This document shows positions 17,515 through 27,292 of a stretch of 32,733 nucleotides of DNA, one piece after another (the stretch's first letter is position 1; each line of letters begins with the position of its first letter). The translations under genes and the position numbers were made by a program. This DNA is from Pseudomonadota bacterium (GTDB lineage Bacteria > Pseudomonadota > Alphaproteobacteria > Rhizobiales > JAKPQE01). The stretch is from positions 1 through 32,733 of the forward strand of contig JAKPQE010000060.1 of NCBI GenBank assembly GCA_029572955.1, given 5' to 3'. Below the pieces are notes generated by a model. That model saw nothing but the letters and a program-made list of their open reading frames with translations. It searched no databases and was not told the origin of the DNA.

Positions 17515-19041
17515 TCAGAGGTCGCCGGACGCGATTTCCGGCAGATGCGTGTCATACCAGACCGCGAGCGGCTGCAACACCGGGTGTCGCAGCGACTTGG
17601 CGAGATAGCGGGCGACCCGTGGCATGTGGGCAAGGTAAGCCGGCTTGCCGTCACGCTTGTCGAGGCGTGCGAAGATGCCGAGCACCTTGGTCGCGCGCTG
17701 CGCCGCCATGATCGCATAGGCCGCGCGGAAGGCGGTCTCGTCGAAATCTCCGGCCTTGGCCCGCGCCGCCGCGTAGCGATCGAGAAGCGCCGCCTCGAGA
17801 TCGTCGGGGACGGTGACGCGCGCGTCCTGGAGCAGCGAGGCGACGTCGTAGGCCGCCGGGCCGACGACGGTGTCCTGGAAATCGATGATGCCGATGCGGC
17901 CGACGCCGACACGGGTCTCGAGCCAGATGAGGTTCGGCGAATGGTAGTCGCGCAGCACCCAGCTGTCCTCGGCGGCGACGAGGCGCACGAAGGCCGCCCG
18001 CCACAGCGCCCGGAACTCCTCCTCGGCGGCCGCGTCGAGCCGGCGGCCGTGCCGGTGCGGCGCGTACCAGTCGATGAGCAGCTCGACCTCGATCGTCATC
18101 GCCGCGGCGTCGTAGGGCGGCACCTCGTAGCCGCTGCCGTCCGGCAGCGACACCCGCCGCGGCCACTGCCGGCGGTGCAGGGCGGCGAGGCAGTCGACGG
18201 CGACGCCGTAGCGCTCGGCGATCGGGCCGGCGGCGTCGACGACCTTGTCCTCGCCGAGGTCTTCGAGCAGCAGGAAGCCGGCGTCGAGGTCGATGCCGTA
18301 GAGCGCCGGGGCGGAAAAGCCGCTCTCGAAGAGCGTCCAGCCGATGGCGACGAAGGCGCGGACGTCCTCGGCGAGCCGCGCCACCTGCGAATAGGGCTTG
18401 CCGTAGCGCGGCACCACCGGCCCGTCCGGCTGGCGCGGCGCGTTCATCAGCAGCGCCCGGCGCCGCGGCTCGCCGACGCGCTCGTAGGCGCGGGCCGAGG
18501 CGTCGCCCTGCAGATGGCGCCGGGTGGCATTGCCCCAGCCGTTGCGGGCAAGGAAGGCACGCGCCGCAAAGCTGCGGGAAAAGCGCGAAGCGGCCGATTC
18601 CGGCACGGTGATCCGCGCCTGGCGCAGGTTCGATCCGGCCGCGATCGAGAGGCCGATGCGGATCGCCGCGCCGGGCATGCGGTCGCCGCCCTTCTGCGGC
18701 CATTCGACGAGCACCGCGCCGCCGTCGAGGGCGTCCTCGAGGCCGAGTTCGTCGAGTTCTTCCGGGTCTTCGAGCCGGTAGAGGTCGAAATGCGAGACCG
18801 TGAGCCGCGCCGTTTCGTAGGTCTGCACCAGCGTGAAGGTCGGGCTCGGCACCTCGAGCGCATCGTCGTCGGCGATCGCCCGGACGATTCCCCGCGCCAG
18901 CGTCGACTTGCCGGCGCCGAGGTCGCCGTCGAGAAGCACCGCGTCGCCGCGCCTGAGGGCCGCGGCGATGTCCTCGCCGAGCCGCACCGTCGCGGCCTCG
19001 TCGGCAAGCTCGAACGACCACTCCATCGCCGCCGGCTCCAT
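17515..19041 (-). CDS. Fused TsaE ATPase and AmgK-type sugar kinase
   Basis: One 508-residue frame joins two unrelated enzymes. Residues 1 to about 155 are TsaE, the ATPase that supports t6A37 tRNA modification: P-loop 'DGDLGAGKSTLARGI' (Lys45), 'SPTFTLVQTYE', 'HFDLYRLEDPEELDELG' and 'VLVEWPQKGGDRMP'. The rest is an aminoglycoside-phosphotransferase fold matching AmgK, the anomeric MurNAc/GlcNAc kinase: 'LLLEDLGEDKV', catalytic 'WVLRDYHSPNLIWL' and metal-binding 'IGIIDFQDTVVGPAAYDVASLLQD'. The fusion is known in Rhizobiales from memory. Start choice is unsure: ATG 19041 is used; GTG 19050 (overlapping the kinase stop as GTGA) and ATG 19026 (GGAG 9 bases before) are alternatives. murU follows, completing the recycling pair. 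Confidence 0.9.
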   Translation of the reverse strand: MEPAAMEWSFELADEAATVRLGEDIAAALRRGDAVLLDGDLGAGKSTLARGIVRAIADDDALEVPSPTFTLVQTYETARLTVSHFDLYRLEDPEELDELGLEDALDGGAVLVEWPQKGGDRMPGAAIRIGLSIAAGSNLRQARITVPESAASRFSRSFAARAFLARNGWGNATRRHLQGDASARAYERVGEPRRRALLMNAPRQPDGPVVPRYGKPYSQVARLAEDVRAFVAIGWTLFESGFSAPALYGIDLDAGFLLLEDLGEDKVVDAAGPIAERYGVAVDCLAALHRRQWPRRVSLPDGSGYEVPPYDAAAMTIEVELLIDWYAPHRHGRRLDAAAEEEFRALWRAAFVRLVAAEDSWVLRDYHSPNLIWLETRVGVGRIGIIDFQDTVVGPAAYDVASLLQDARVTVPDDLEAALLDRYAAARAKAGDFDETAFRAAYAIMAAQRATKVLGIFARLDKRDGKPAYLAHMPRVARYLAKSLRHPVLQPLAVWYDTHLPEIASGDL

Positions 19042-19046
19042 CCCCG

Positions 19047-21563
19047 TCACTCGGCCGCTTCTTCCAGCGTCTCGCCGGGGCGCAGCGGGAAGCGGCAGAT
19101 GACCGTGGTGCCGACTCCTTCGGCCGAGCGGATCTCGACCCGGCCGCCATGCAGCTCGACGAAGCTCCTGACGATCGACAGGCCGAGCCCGGCGCCGCGC
19201 CGCCGGCCCGTCGACGACCGGCTCTCGAAGCGCTCGAAGGCGGCATCGATGAACTCGCTCGGCATGCCGCAGCCGTGATCGGCGACCGAGAAGCCGACCG
19301 ACCTGCCCTGGCGCCAGGCATTCACCTCGACCTTGCCGCCCTCGTCGGAGAAGGCGACGGCGTTGGACAGCAGGTTGAAGAGCACCTGGCGGATGCGTTT
19401 TTCGTCGCCCTCGAAGGTGCCGATGTCGTCGGGCACGGAGGTGACGATCTCGATGCTCGATTCGACCAGCCGGTCCTGGATGCCCTCGATGGCGGCGTCG
19501 ATCGTGCCGGCGACGTCGACCGTACCGACGTCGATCTCCATGATGCCCGCATCGATCGTCGCGAGGTCGAGAATGTCGTTGATGATGGCGAGCAGCGCCT
19601 TCGACGAGCTCATGATGTAGCCCGTGTATTCGCGCTGCTTGTTGTTGAGCTCGCCGATCTTGGCGTCGGACAGGAGCTGGGCGAAGCCGATGATGTTGGT
19701 CAGCGGCGAGCGCAGCTCGTAGGAGACGTGGTGGACGAAGGCGTTCTTCAGATGCGCCGCGGTTTCCAGCGCCTCGTTCTTCTCGGCGAGCATGCGGGCG
19801 ACGGCGACGCTCGCCGAGACGTCGAGGAAGGTCAGCATCGTCGCGCCGTCCGGCAGCGGGATCGCCGCGAAGTCGACGACGCTCTGGTCGGCGCGCTCCA
19901 TGCGGCCGGCGATCGGCTCGCGGCTGTCGGCAAGGCCGGTGACGGCCGCCTTCAGCCGGTCCCAGACGGCGCCGTCGTCGTGCAGCCGCCGGCACAGGGT
20001 CGTGATCTCGCCGAAATGCGGATTGCCGTCGAGATCGCCGGCCGAGAGGTGCCAGATGCCGGCAAACGCCGGGCTGAAGAGCCGCAGCTTGCCGTCCGAG
20101 CCGAACACCGCGACGCCCTCGGCGAGGTGATCGAAGCTCTCGCGCTGCACCCGGTCGAGCGACTTGTAGCGGCTTTCGAGGTCGAGCCGTTCGGTGACGT
20201 TCTCGTAGATCCAGATGACGCCGCCCTGCGGATGCGGGCTGGCAAGGACGCGCAGCGTCTGGCCGTCCGGCAGGTGCCAGTAGTCCTCGACGGTCTCGAC
20301 CGAGCGATAGGCTTCCTGCAGCGAGGCGCGCCATTCCCGGTAGTTGGCCTGTTCGGGCAGCTTGTGATTGACCCGGAGCTTGTCGAGAACGACGGCCTCC
20401 TCGGGCGCCCCGTCGAGGAAGGCCGGGTCGACACCGAACAGCTTGCGATAGGCGGCGTTGTGGAAGTGCAGGCGCTTGTCGGCGCCGAAGATCGCGACCG
20501 CGCTCGCCAGTTCGTCGAGCGTGCGGGCATGGAAGTCGATCGTCCGTTTCAGTTCGGCCTGGGCCCGCTCGACCTCGCTGACGTCGGTGGCGATGCCGGC
20601 GCTGCCGCTGTCCGAGGCGACGTCGATGATGTCGAAGATCCGGCGCTGGCCGGCGACGACCAGCGGCTGGCGGAAACGCGCATCCGCCGAGCCCTTGTGG
20701 CTGCGCGCGAGGTTCTCCCGCCCGGCGGTGTCGAGGAGTTCCGTCCCGGCGGCGACGGCCGCCTCGGGATCGGCGGCATCGACCGCCTTGGCATAGGCCG
20801 CGTTGACCCAGGCGAGGGCGCCGTCGGCGTCGCGCAGCCAGACCGGCATCGGCAGCGCCTCGAGCAGCTTGCGGATGCCTTCGACGTCGCGCTGCAGGGT
20901 GGCGTGGCGGCGGGACGTCGAGGCGAGCTCCAGCCGGTCGCCGTCGAGGTCCTCGATCCACAGGATCGCCCGCCCGCCGGCGGTGCAGCCGCGCGCCTCG
21001 ACGAGCGCGCCGCCCTGCGTCGCGAGATCGATGCGGAACGCCTCGCCGCGGTTCCGGAGCAGCGTCACGGCCTCGTCGAGCACCTGCGCCCCGTCCGGGT
21101 GCAGCCAGCTGCCGAAGGCGAGGAGCCCGGCCCGTTCGGCCGGCACGTTCGAGCCGGTCCGCGCACGGCCGCCAAGCACGCTCGGGGCCGCGTCCGATCC
21201 CGACCAGACGATGACGGTGCGGTCCTCGGCGTCGAGAATGGCCTCGGTTCGGTCGACCGCGGCGCGCAGGTCGGCGATCTCGCCGCGCTGGCGCGCCTCG
21301 ACCTCGTTCGCCCGGTTGCGCACGCGGATCAAGGCGACGGCGGCGATGACGGCGAAGGCGACGAGGCCGATGTCGAGGGCGAGGATGGTGGCCTGATGGC
21401 GGCCGATGAAGCGCGACGCCTCGGCGATCGGCGGCGACAGCGCCGCATCCTGCGCCCGCGCCGCGACCGAGGCGAGCGGAATCGCCCCTGCCGCCAGAAC
21501 GGCTTTCAGGCTCGCCAGTCGGGACTCTCGTTTACGCGCACGCCACAGCTGGTGGTCGGGCAT
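19047..21563 (-). CDS. divL: DivL-like multi-PAS sensor kinase with Tyr at the phospho-acceptor site
   Basis: An 838-residue membrane sensor. It has a hydrophobic N-terminal stretch (about 17-38) and a transmembrane helix (about 58-80), then several PAS-like domains (about 225-330, 340-460, 470-590), a dimerisation helix pair (about 605-672) and an HATPase domain (about 715-828) with N box 'NLLSNAVAFSD', G1 'VADHGCGMP' and G2 'GAGLGLSIV'. The H box reads 'FVHHVSYELRSPLTNII': Tyr615 replaces the His of the usual SHELR. That substitution is the hallmark of Caulobacter DivL, which regulates CckA and hence CtrA through DivK. Orthology is inferred from this motif and architecture. ATG at 21563 has GGAAGGA upstream. 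The C-terminal end abuts tsaE-amgK. Confidence 0.78.
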   Translation of the reverse strand: MPDHQLWRARKRESRLASLKAVLAAGAIPLASVAARAQDAALSPPIAEASRFIGRHQATILALDIGLVAFAVIAAVALIRVRNRANEVEARQRGEIADLRAAVDRTEAILDAEDRTVIVWSGSDAAPSVLGGRARTGSNVPAERAGLLAFGSWLHPDGAQVLDEAVTLLRNRGEAFRIDLATQGGALVEARGCTAGGRAILWIEDLDGDRLELASTSRRHATLQRDVEGIRKLLEALPMPVWLRDADGALAWVNAAYAKAVDAADPEAAVAAGTELLDTAGRENLARSHKGSADARFRQPLVVAGQRRIFDIIDVASDSGSAGIATDVSEVERAQAELKRTIDFHARTLDELASAVAIFGADKRLHFHNAAYRKLFGVDPAFLDGAPEEAVVLDKLRVNHKLPEQANYREWRASLQEAYRSVETVEDYWHLPDGQTLRVLASPHPQGGVIWIYENVTERLDLESRYKSLDRVQRESFDHLAEGVAVFGSDGKLRLFSPAFAGIWHLSAGDLDGNPHFGEITTLCRRLHDDGAVWDRLKAAVTGLADSREPIAGRMERADQSVVDFAAIPLPDGATMLTFLDVSASVAVARMLAEKNEALETAAHLKNAFVHHVSYELRSPLTNIIGFAQLLSDAKIGELNNKQREYTGYIMSSSKALLAIINDILDLATIDAGIMEIDVGTVDVAGTIDAAIEGIQDRLVESSIEIVTSVPDDIGTFEGDEKRIRQVLFNLLSNAVAFSDEGGKVEVNAWRQGRSVGFSVADHGCGMPSEFIDAAFERFESRSSTGRRRGAGLGLSIVRSFVELHGGRVEIRSAEGVGTTVICRFPLRPGETLEEAAE

Positions 21564-21824
21564 GCCGTCTTCCTTCCGCAGATTTTTCTTTCGGCACGCC
21601 CCGAATGACGCCCGCCGCCGTGGGGCCCCGCCGCGCGGAGCCGAATCACCTGACTTTACCCCGATCGGGAATCGGGCAGAAGGAGTACAAAACGCGGCCT
21701 CCACCGCCCGGCATCGGCCAGCGCCCGGCGGCTTGCCGAAACCGCCAGGAATTGCAGCGGCTTGACGTCTGTACGGGAAGTGGTGGAGAGACGGTCGCCC
21801 TGGCGGCGCCTGTCCTTGGCTCGA
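21564..21824. other. Upstream region of the divL-like gene
   Basis: Together with the two terminators to its right, this is the only stretch above 300 bases without a gene (21564-21914). No open frame here has family features. It holds two GANTC sites (listed separately), the palindrome CCCGATCGGG (21660-21669) and no convincing -35/-10 pair. No TTAA-N7-TTAA CtrA box is visible. Confidence 0.5.
21643..21673. promoter_or_regulatory. Two GANTC (CcrM methylation) sites upstream of the divL-like gene
   Basis: GAATC occurs at 21643-21647 and again at 21669-21673, 80 and 106 bases before the divL-like start. GANTC is the target of the alphaproteobacterial cell-cycle methyltransferase CcrM, and GcrA acts at promoters carrying it. 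Whether these sites regulate the gene is inference. Confidence 0.4.
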
Positions 21825-21846
21825 CAGGGCCGTGGGTCCGGCCCTG
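21825..21846 (-). terminator. Second hairpin of the ahcY terminator region
   Basis: CAGGGCC (21825-21831) pairs with GGCCCTG (21840-21846), a perfect 7-bp stem with an 8-base loop. On the minus strand it follows the T-rich tail of the main terminator and probably serves as backup. Confidence 0.5.
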
Positions 21847-21890
21847 AAAAGAGAAGGGGGCCGCGCTCCGGGCGACGGAACGCGGCCCCC
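21846..21890 (-). terminator. Rho-independent terminator of ahcY
   Basis: On the minus strand GGGGGCCGCG (complement of 21890-21881) pairs with CGCGGCCCCC (complement of 21865-21856), a perfect 10-bp stem with a short inner TCC/GGA pairing, and is followed by CTTCTCTTTT. It lies 24 bases past the ahcY stop. Confidence 0.85.
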
Positions 21891-21914
21891 AACCGGACTG
21901 AACGAAAGGGGAGC

Positions 21915-23312
<1,398 letters not shown>

Positions 23313-23463
23313 CGCCTGATCTCCGGGTGAGGCGCCATCGCGCCGCCCCGGTCCCTTCGTTCCGGAATGACGGGAAGCGGGGCCTCGGGTCCGGTCGATG
23401 CCGGGGGCGCCCGCCGCTTTGCCGGCATGCCTCCCATGGTCGGGAGCACGCCGAAGACGCGCC

Positions 23464-23492
23464 TCTATAACAAACCCGCCGCAAGCGGGCAA
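23464..23492 (-). promoter_or_regulatory. Promoter of ahcY
   Basis: On the minus strand TTGCCC (23492-23487) and TATAGA (23469-23464) are exactly 17 bases apart. TATAGA matches the -10 consensus at four of six positions and stands out in GC-rich DNA. The leader to the ahcY ATG would be about 145 bases. A short CCCGC/GCGGG hairpin lies in the spacer and could instead be part of a moeB terminator. Confidence 0.6.
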
Positions 23493-23499
23493 CCGAGAC

Positions 23500-23515
23500 A
23501 TAAAGAAATCTTTAT
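23500..23515. promoter_or_regulatory. AT-rich palindrome upstream of the ahcY promoter, likely operator
   Basis: ATAAAGA (23500-23506) and TCTTTAT (23509-23515) form a perfect 7-2-7 palindrome, 8 bases upstream of the ahcY -35. Sixteen bases with two G/C is striking here. It resembles the operators I recall for ArsR-family methionine-cycle regulators (SahR/SamR type); that link is inference. Confidence 0.6.
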
Positions 23516-23563
23516 TCTTCCATGTCCGAACGGAAGACTGGCCGGAGGCGGCGTCTGGCGCCG

Positions 23564-24343
23564 TCAGGCGGCGCCGGTTCCCGACAGCGGGTTCTTCGGG
23601 TTCCAGCGATAGCGGATGGTCTCGAAGCGCATCGCCTTGCCGTCGACGAGGAGGAGGCGACCGATCAGCGGCTCGCCGATGCCGGCGACGAGCTTGACGA
23701 CCTCGAGCGCCTGCATCGAGCCGATGATGCCGGTGAGCGCCCCGAGAATGCCGGCCTCGGCGCAGGTCGGCAGCAGCCCCTCCGGCGGCGCCGCCGGAAA
23801 GAGGCAGCGATAGCTCGGGTTCGGCTTGCCCTCGGCGTCGCTCCCGTGCGCGACGATGGTCGTCACCGAACCGTCGAAGCGGCCGACCGCCGCCGTGACC
23901 AGCGGCTTCTTCTCGTGAAAGCAGGTATCCGAGACGAGATAGCGGGTGCCGAAATTGTCGGTCGCATCGACCACCACGTCGTAGCCGCGGACGATCCCGG
24001 CGGCGTTCGCCGCGTCGAGCCGCAGCGCATGGCCTTCGACGGTGACGTTCGGGTTGATGCGGGCGACCGCCGTCGCCGCGCTTTCCACCTTCGGCAGGCC
24101 GACATTGCCGGTGTCGTGGATCACCTGGCGCTGCAGGTTGGAAAGCGAGACGACGTCGTCGTCGACGATGCCGATCGCGCCGATGCCGGCCGCCGCGAGA
24201 TAGGCGATCACCGGCGCGCCGAGACCGCCGGCGCCGACGACCAGCACCCGGGCCGCCTTCAGCCGCTGCTGGCCCGGCCCGCCGACCTCGGCGAGCACGA
24301 TGTGGCGGGCATAGCGTTCGAGTTCTTCCTCGGTGAGCATCAT
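23564..24343 (-). CDS. MoeB/ThiF/HesA-family E1-like adenylyltransferase
   Basis: The family adenylates the C-terminus of ubiquitin-like sulfur carriers such as MoaD or ThiS. The protein has 259 residues, with no rhodanese domain. '[19 protein letters not shown]' and the ATP-binding '[13 protein letters not shown]' (residues 34-46) are present, as are '[16 protein letters not shown]' and '[18 protein letters not shown]'. The zinc site is degraded: the usual CxxC reads 'SYRC', and the second CxxC near the C-terminus is absent ('WNPKNPLSG'). The crossover-loop Cys in '[11 protein letters not shown]' is kept. The partner carrier cannot be told. It follows cysK by 47 bases on the same strand, while relatives, as I recall, have it near dut. 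Confidence 0.85.
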   Translation of the reverse strand: MMLTEEELERYARHIVLAEVGGPGQQRLKAARVLVVGAGGLGAPVIAYLAAAGIGAIGIVDDDVVSLSNLQRQVIHDTGNVGLPKVESAATAVARINPNVTVEGHALRLDAANAAGIVRGYDVVVDATDNFGTRYLVSDTCFHEKKPLVTAAVGRFDGSVTTIVAHGSDAEGKPNPSYRCLFPAAPPEGLLPTCAEAGILGALTGIIGSMQALEVVKLVAGIGEPLIGRLLLVDGKAMRFETIRYRWNPKNPLSGTGAA

Positions 24344-24390
24344 GCCGCGATCAATGCCCTGTCACGCCGCGTCCGTCAAAGGCCTTCGGC

Positions 24391-25359
24391 TCACAGTCCT
24401 TCGAAGAGGGCCGTCGACAGATAGCGCTCGGCGAAGGAGGGAATGATGAGGACGATGTTCTTGCCCTTCATCTCCGGCCGCTTGCCGATCTCGACGGCCG
24501 CCGCGATCGCCGCGCCCGAGGAGATGCCGACCGGGATGCCCTCGATGCGGGCGACCTTGCGGGCAAAGGCGAAGGCGGTGTCGTTGTCGACGCGCAGGAT
24601 CTCGTCGATCACCGAGCGGTCGAGCACGCCCGGCACGAAGCCGGCGCCGATCCCCTGGATCTTGTGCGGACCGGGCGAGCCGCCCGAGAGCACCGGGCTC
24701 GCCTCCGGCTCGATCGCGACGACGCGAAGCGCCGGATTGCGCAGCTTCAGCGTCTGGCCGACGCCGGTGATCGTGCCGCCCGTGCCGACGCCGGAGACGA
24801 AGACGTCGACCTTGCCGGCGGTGTCGTTCCAGATTTCCTCGGCCGTGGTCACCCGGTGGATCGCCGGGTTGGCCGGGTTCTCGAACTGCTGCGGCATGAT
24901 CGCGTCGGGATTCTCCGCGACGATCTCCTCGGCCTTGGCGACGGCGCCCTTCATGCCCTTCTCGGCCGGGGTCAGCACCAGCTCGGCGCCGAGCAGGGCG
25001 AACATCTTGCGCCGCTCGATCGACATCGATTCCGGCATGACCAGCATCAGGCGGATACCGCGCGCCGCCGCCGTGAAGGCGAGCGCGATGCCGGTATTGC
25101 CCGAGGTCGGCTCGACGAGGACCGTGTTCGGTCCGATCTGGCCGCTCTTCTCGAGCGCGTCGATCATCGCGACACCGATGCGGTCCTTGACGCTCGCGAG
25201 CGGGTTGAAGAACTCCAGCTTGGCAAGGAGGCTGGCGCCGACGCCCTCGGTCTCGGCGATGCGGTCGAGACGGACGATCGGCGTGTTGCCGATGGTCTCG
25301 GTGATGGACGAATAGATGCGGCCACGGCCACGGCCGGGGCGGGCGGCGTCATTGCTCAT
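24391..25359 (-). CDS. cysK: Cysteine synthase A (O-acetylserine sulfhydrylase)
   Basis: Makes cysteine from O-acetylserine and sulfide, using PLP. The protein has 322 residues. Lys58 in '[11 protein letters not shown]' is the PLP Lys, '[13 protein letters not shown]' is the substrate loop, '[12 protein letters not shown]' binds the PLP phosphate, and '[15 protein letters not shown]' is near the end. '[11 protein letters not shown]' fits CysK better than CysM. ATG at 25359 is preceded by GAGGAT. The gene is followed by the moeB-like gene and preceded by a weak terminator-like hairpin after dut. Confidence 0.95.
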   Translation of the reverse strand: MSNDAARPGRGRGRIYSSITETIGNTPIVRLDRIAETEGVGASLLAKLEFFNPLASVKDRIGVAMIDALEKSGQIGPNTVLVEPTSGNTGIALAFTAAARGIRLMLVMPESMSIERRKMFALLGAELVLTPAEKGMKGAVAKAEEIVAENPDAIMPQQFENPANPAIHRVTTAEEIWNDTAGKVDVFVSGVGTGGTITGVGQTLKLRNPALRVVAIEPEASPVLSGGSPGPHKIQGIGAGFVPGVLDRSVIDEILRVDNDTAFAFARKVARIEGIPVGISSGAAIAAAVEIGKRPEMKGKNIVLIIPSFAERYLSTALFEGL

Positions 25360-25391
25360 GAAACGAGATCCTCGATACGGCAGCTCGGACG

Positions 25392-25415
25392 GGAAAGGGG
25401 CCGCTGCGGCGCCCC
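25392..25415 (-). terminator. Weak terminator-like hairpin after dut
   Basis: On the minus strand GGGGC (25415-25411) pairs with GCCCC (25401-25397), with partial inner pairing, followed by TTTCCC. It would separate dut from cysK, but the stem is short and the T-run only three bases. Confidence 0.35.
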
Positions 25416-25473
25416 GATCAGATGCGCCAGCCTATCGCCACAGGATGCCGGCGAAAAGGCACGGGATACTCGG

Positions 25474-26061
25474 TCATTTGTCGGGGGAGCGGAAAATTTC
25501 TCCCAGGAAATGCTTCACCCGTAGAACGAATTGGCTGCCCGCTCGGGAAATCTCCTCGACGGGCGAAATACCCGTTCTCTCCGCGCTGTCGGTACCGGTC
25601 GAGCCGAAGCCACCCTCGCCGCGCTCGCTCGCCGGCAGTTCGGCGACTTCGGCGAGCACGGCCCGCGTCACCGGCGCGACGACGAGCTGGGCGATGCGCA
25701 TGCCGCGGCTGATCGTGAAGAGGTCCTTGCCGAGATTGACGAGGGCGACGAGCACCTCGCCGCGATAGTCGGCATCGATCGTTCCGGGCGCGTTGAGCAC
25801 GGTGATGCCGTGCCGGATGGCGAGCCCGGAGCGCGGCCGCACCTGGCCCTCGAAGCCGGCCGGCAGGGCGATCTTGAGGCCCGTCGGCACGAGCGCCCGC
25901 CCGCCCGGCGGCATCTCCACCGGTTCGTCGGCCGGCACCGCGGCGACGAGGTCGAGCCCGGCCGCGTCCGCCGTCTGATAGGCCGGCAGCGCCAGTTCTT
26001 CGGCGTGGTCGAGGCGCACGACGGCGACCTCGATACGGGTTGGTGTCGGATCGAAGCTCAC
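25474..26061 (-). CDS. dut: dUTP diphosphatase with C-terminal extension
   Basis: Hydrolyses dUTP to dUMP, keeping uracil out of DNA and supplying thymidylate synthesis. The trimeric dUTPase motifs are present in order: '[12 protein letters not shown]' (I), '[11 protein letters not shown]' (II), '[11 protein letters not shown]' (III), '[10 protein letters not shown]' (IV) and '[10 protein letters not shown]' (V, residues 147-156). Family members usually end within a few residues of motif V; this one continues for 39 more residues to 195, ending '[17 protein letters not shown]'. The extension DNA is less GC-rich (34 of 60 at 25501-25560, 57%). The start is GTG at 26061, overlapping the coaBC stop (GTGA). 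Confidence 0.93.
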   Translation of the reverse strand: MSFDPTPTRIEVAVVRLDHAEELALPAYQTADAAGLDLVAAVPADEPVEMPPGGRALVPTGLKIALPAGFEGQVRPRSGLAIRHGITVLNAPGTIDADYRGEVLVALVNLGKDLFTISRGMRIAQLVVAPVTRAVLAEVAELPASERGEGGFGSTGTDSAERTGISPVEEISRAGSQFVLRVKHFLGEIFRSPDK

Positions 26062-27275
26062 GAATCGCGCTCCTCGATGAGTTCTGCGATACGCGCCACG
26101 AGCCGGCGCGCGACGTCGGTCTTGCCCATCTTCGGCCAGTCCTCGACATGGCCGGGAAAGACCAGATGAACCGTGTTGTCGGCGCCGCCCATCACCCCCG
26201 AGGCCGGGCTGACGTCGTTGGCGACGACGAGGTCGCAGCCCTTGCGGGCGAGCTTGGCGGTGGCGCGCTCGACGACCTTCGAGGTCTCGGCGGCGAAGCC
26301 GACGACGAGCCGCGGCCGGGCGCCCGGATGGCGCGACAGCGTCGCGAGGATGTCCGGGTTCTCGGCGAGCTCGAACGCCGGCACCGTGCCGCTCGCGTCC
26401 TTCTTGATCTTCTCGGCCCCGGCTCCGACGACGTGCCAGTCGGCGACCGCCGCCGCGCAGATCGCGATGTCGGCCGGCAGCGCCGCTTCGGCCGCCGCCA
26501 GCATCTCGCGCGCCGTCTCGACATGGATGGTGGTGACGCCGGCCGGATCGGGGATCGTCACCGGTCCGGAAATCAGTGTGACGCGGGCGCCGGCCGCCGC
26601 GGCCGCGGCCGCGATCGCGTGGCCCTGGCGGCCGGACGAGCGGTTGGCGATGTAGCGGACCGGATCGATCGGCTCGTGTGTCGGCCCGGAGGTGACGAGC
26701 ACGTGCCGGCCGGCGAGAGCCTGCCCGGCCGGGGCGAGCAGCGCCGCGATCGCGGCGACGATCTCGGCCGGCTCGGCCATCCGCCCGGGTCCGAACTCGC
26801 CGCACGCCATGTCGCCGGCGTTCGGGCCGACGAAGGCGATGCCGTCGGCGGCGAGCGCCGCGACATTGCGCCGGGTCGCGGCGTGTTCCCACATCCGCAC
26901 GTTCATCGCCGGCGCGACGAGCACCGTCTTGTCGGTGGCGAGCAGCACGGTCGAGGCGAGGTCGTCGGCATGGCCGCCGGCCATCTTGGCCAGGAGATCG
27001 GCGGTCGCCGGCGCGACGACGAGGAGATCGGCATCGCGCGACAGCTCGATATGGCCCATCTCGGCCTCGTCGGTGAGGTCGAAGAGGCTCTGGTAGACCT
27101 TGTCGCCGCTGAGCGCGCCGAGCGACAGCGGCGTGACGAACTCGGCCCCGGCGCGGGTCAGGACCGCGCGCACCGTGGCGCCGCGCTCGCGGAGGCGCCG
27201 CACGAGCTCCAGCGACTTGTAGGCGGCGATGCCGCCGGCGACGATGAGCAGGATCTTCCTGTCAGCCAGGGTCAT
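26058..27275 (-). CDS. coaBC: Bifunctional phosphopantothenoylcysteine decarboxylase / phosphopantothenate-cysteine ligase
   Basis: Carries out two steps of coenzyme A synthesis: CoaB adds cysteine to phosphopantothenate and CoaC decarboxylates the product with FMN. It has 405 residues. In the CoaC part '[10 protein letters not shown]' binds flavin, His75 ('MGHIELSRD') and Asn125 ('APAMNVRMW') are catalytic, and Cys158 sits in the flap '[13 protein letters not shown]'; these numbers coincide with E. coli. The CoaB part starts about residue 190 with '[20 protein letters not shown]' and has 'AEKIKK' around Lys289 and 'VANDVS'. ATG at 27275 has GGAGG 5 bases upstream. It lies 17 bases after ubiB and overlaps dut. 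Confidence 0.97.
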   Translation of the reverse strand: MTLADRKILLIVAGGIAAYKSLELVRRLRERGATVRAVLTRAGAEFVTPLSLGALSGDKVYQSLFDLTDEAEMGHIELSRDADLLVVAPATADLLAKMAGGHADDLASTVLLATDKTVLVAPAMNVRMWEHAATRRNVAALAADGIAFVGPNAGDMACGEFGPGRMAEPAEIVAAIAALLAPAGQALAGRHVLVTSGPTHEPIDPVRYIANRSSGRQGHAIAAAAAAAGARVTLISGPVTIPDPAGVTTIHVETAREMLAAAEAALPADIAICAAAVADWHVVGAGAEKIKKDASGTVPAFELAENPDILATLSRHPGARPRLVVGFAAETSKVVERATAKLARKGCDLVVANDVSPASGVMGGADNTVHLVFPGHVEDWPKMGKTDVARRLVARIAELIEERDS

Positions 27276-27292
27276 ATCGGCCTCCACAGGCT

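Noticed and set aside
23313-23463. Possible SAH or SAM riboswitch in the ahcY leader
   Set aside because: I looked for the conserved core elements of the SAH, SAM-II and SAM/SAH classes and could not recognise any. A covariance-model search would settle it.
23476-23490. CCCGC/GCGGG hairpin as the terminator of the moeB-like gene
   Set aside because: Only five base pairs, and the following TTTGTTAT coincides with the ahcY -10 region. The promoter reading explains the sequence better.
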